Assembly (NCBI GenBank): GCA_020441225.1
Contig: JAGRMP010000551.1
Location: forward strand, 1-5,005
Direction of reading: 5' to 3'
DNA from: Maritimibacter sp.
Lineage (GTDB): Bacteria; Pseudomonadota; Alphaproteobacteria; Rhodobacterales; Rhodobacteraceae
DNA: 5,005 nt
A program made the translations under genes and the position numbers. How positions within the stretch are numbered: the first letter of the stretch is position 1; each line of letters starts with the position of its first letter. Positions 4,948-5,005 of the stretch are shown here, one piece after another. Below the pieces are notes generated by a model, which made no database searches, had not been told where the DNA came from, and was given only the letters and a program-made list of their open reading frames with translations.

Positions 4948-5005
4948 GCCGCCTGACGGCGGCACGCCTGCGGCGGGCGGGGGGCGCCGCCTGCGGCGGC
5001 GCGGG
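4948..5005. repeat. 58-nt hairpin-rich intergenic repeat, copy 2 (cut by the window end)
   Basis: This matches copy 1 at a constant offset of 2076 nt without gaps; bases 4965-5005 are identical to 2889-2929. Hairpin A here is GCCGCC (4948-4953), TGAC loop, GGCGGC (4958-4963). Relative to copy 1 one T-A pair has become C-G on both arms. Hairpin C (stem 4984-4991 with 4995-5002) is unchanged. It begins 39 nt after the trmJ stop. Its full extent beyond 5005 is unknown. Confidence 0.72.

Noticed and set aside
2872..5005. A CRISPR array or transposon ends based on the two repeats
   Set aside because: There are only two copies, 2 kb apart, in direct orientation. There are no regular spacers, and the DNA between them carries housekeeping-type genes with no transposase.

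Overview
This is a very GC-rich, gene-dense chromosomal window that looks like an alphaproteobacterium of the Rhodobacterales (Rhodobacter/Rhodovulum/Ruegeria type). The evidence is a ProA C-terminus, a ChpT-type histidine phosphotransferase, a DUF3553 protein and an olsB-olsA ornithine-lipid pair, together with the codon bias. The genus cannot be fixed from the sequence alone. All the genes look like ordinary housekeeping or core-accessory loci. There is no phage, transposon, CRISPR array, tRNA or rRNA.

Layout, left to right. The 3' end of proA (+) finishes at 101 and converges on chpT (-, 130..801). Divergent from chpT, only 32 nt away, is a 60-residue DUF3553 protein (+, 834..1016). A 216-nt non-coding stretch with a candidate promoter precedes olsB (+, 1233..2003) and olsA (+, 2000..2839), which overlap by 4 nt and are surely co-transcribed. 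A 206-nt GC-rich gap (2840..3045) holds the first copy of a hairpin-rich repeat. Then come two minus-strand genes: a divergent thiamine-phosphate-synthase-like protein (3046..3666) and, upstream of it, a single-domain TfoX_N protein (3736..4065). Divergent from TfoX_N is a TrmJ-type tRNA 2'-O-methyltransferase (+, 4135..4908). The second copy of the hairpin-rich repeat follows it and runs into the window edge.

Function. proA belongs to proline synthesis. ChpT is the phosphorelay step between the CckA kinase and the CtrA response regulator, which in this order governs motility, cell-cycle timing and gene transfer agent production. OlsB and OlsA together make ornithine lipids. TrmJ modifies position 32 of tRNA. 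The genes form several short transcription units rather than one pathway.

The most noteworthy structure outside the genes is the duplicated 58-nt element at 2872..2929 and 4948..5005. It has 53/58 identity, including a perfect 41-nt match. Two of its five differences form a compensatory base-pair change in the leading hairpin. The most noteworthy protein is the ThiE-like one, which keeps the fold signature but appears to lack several canonical active-site residues.
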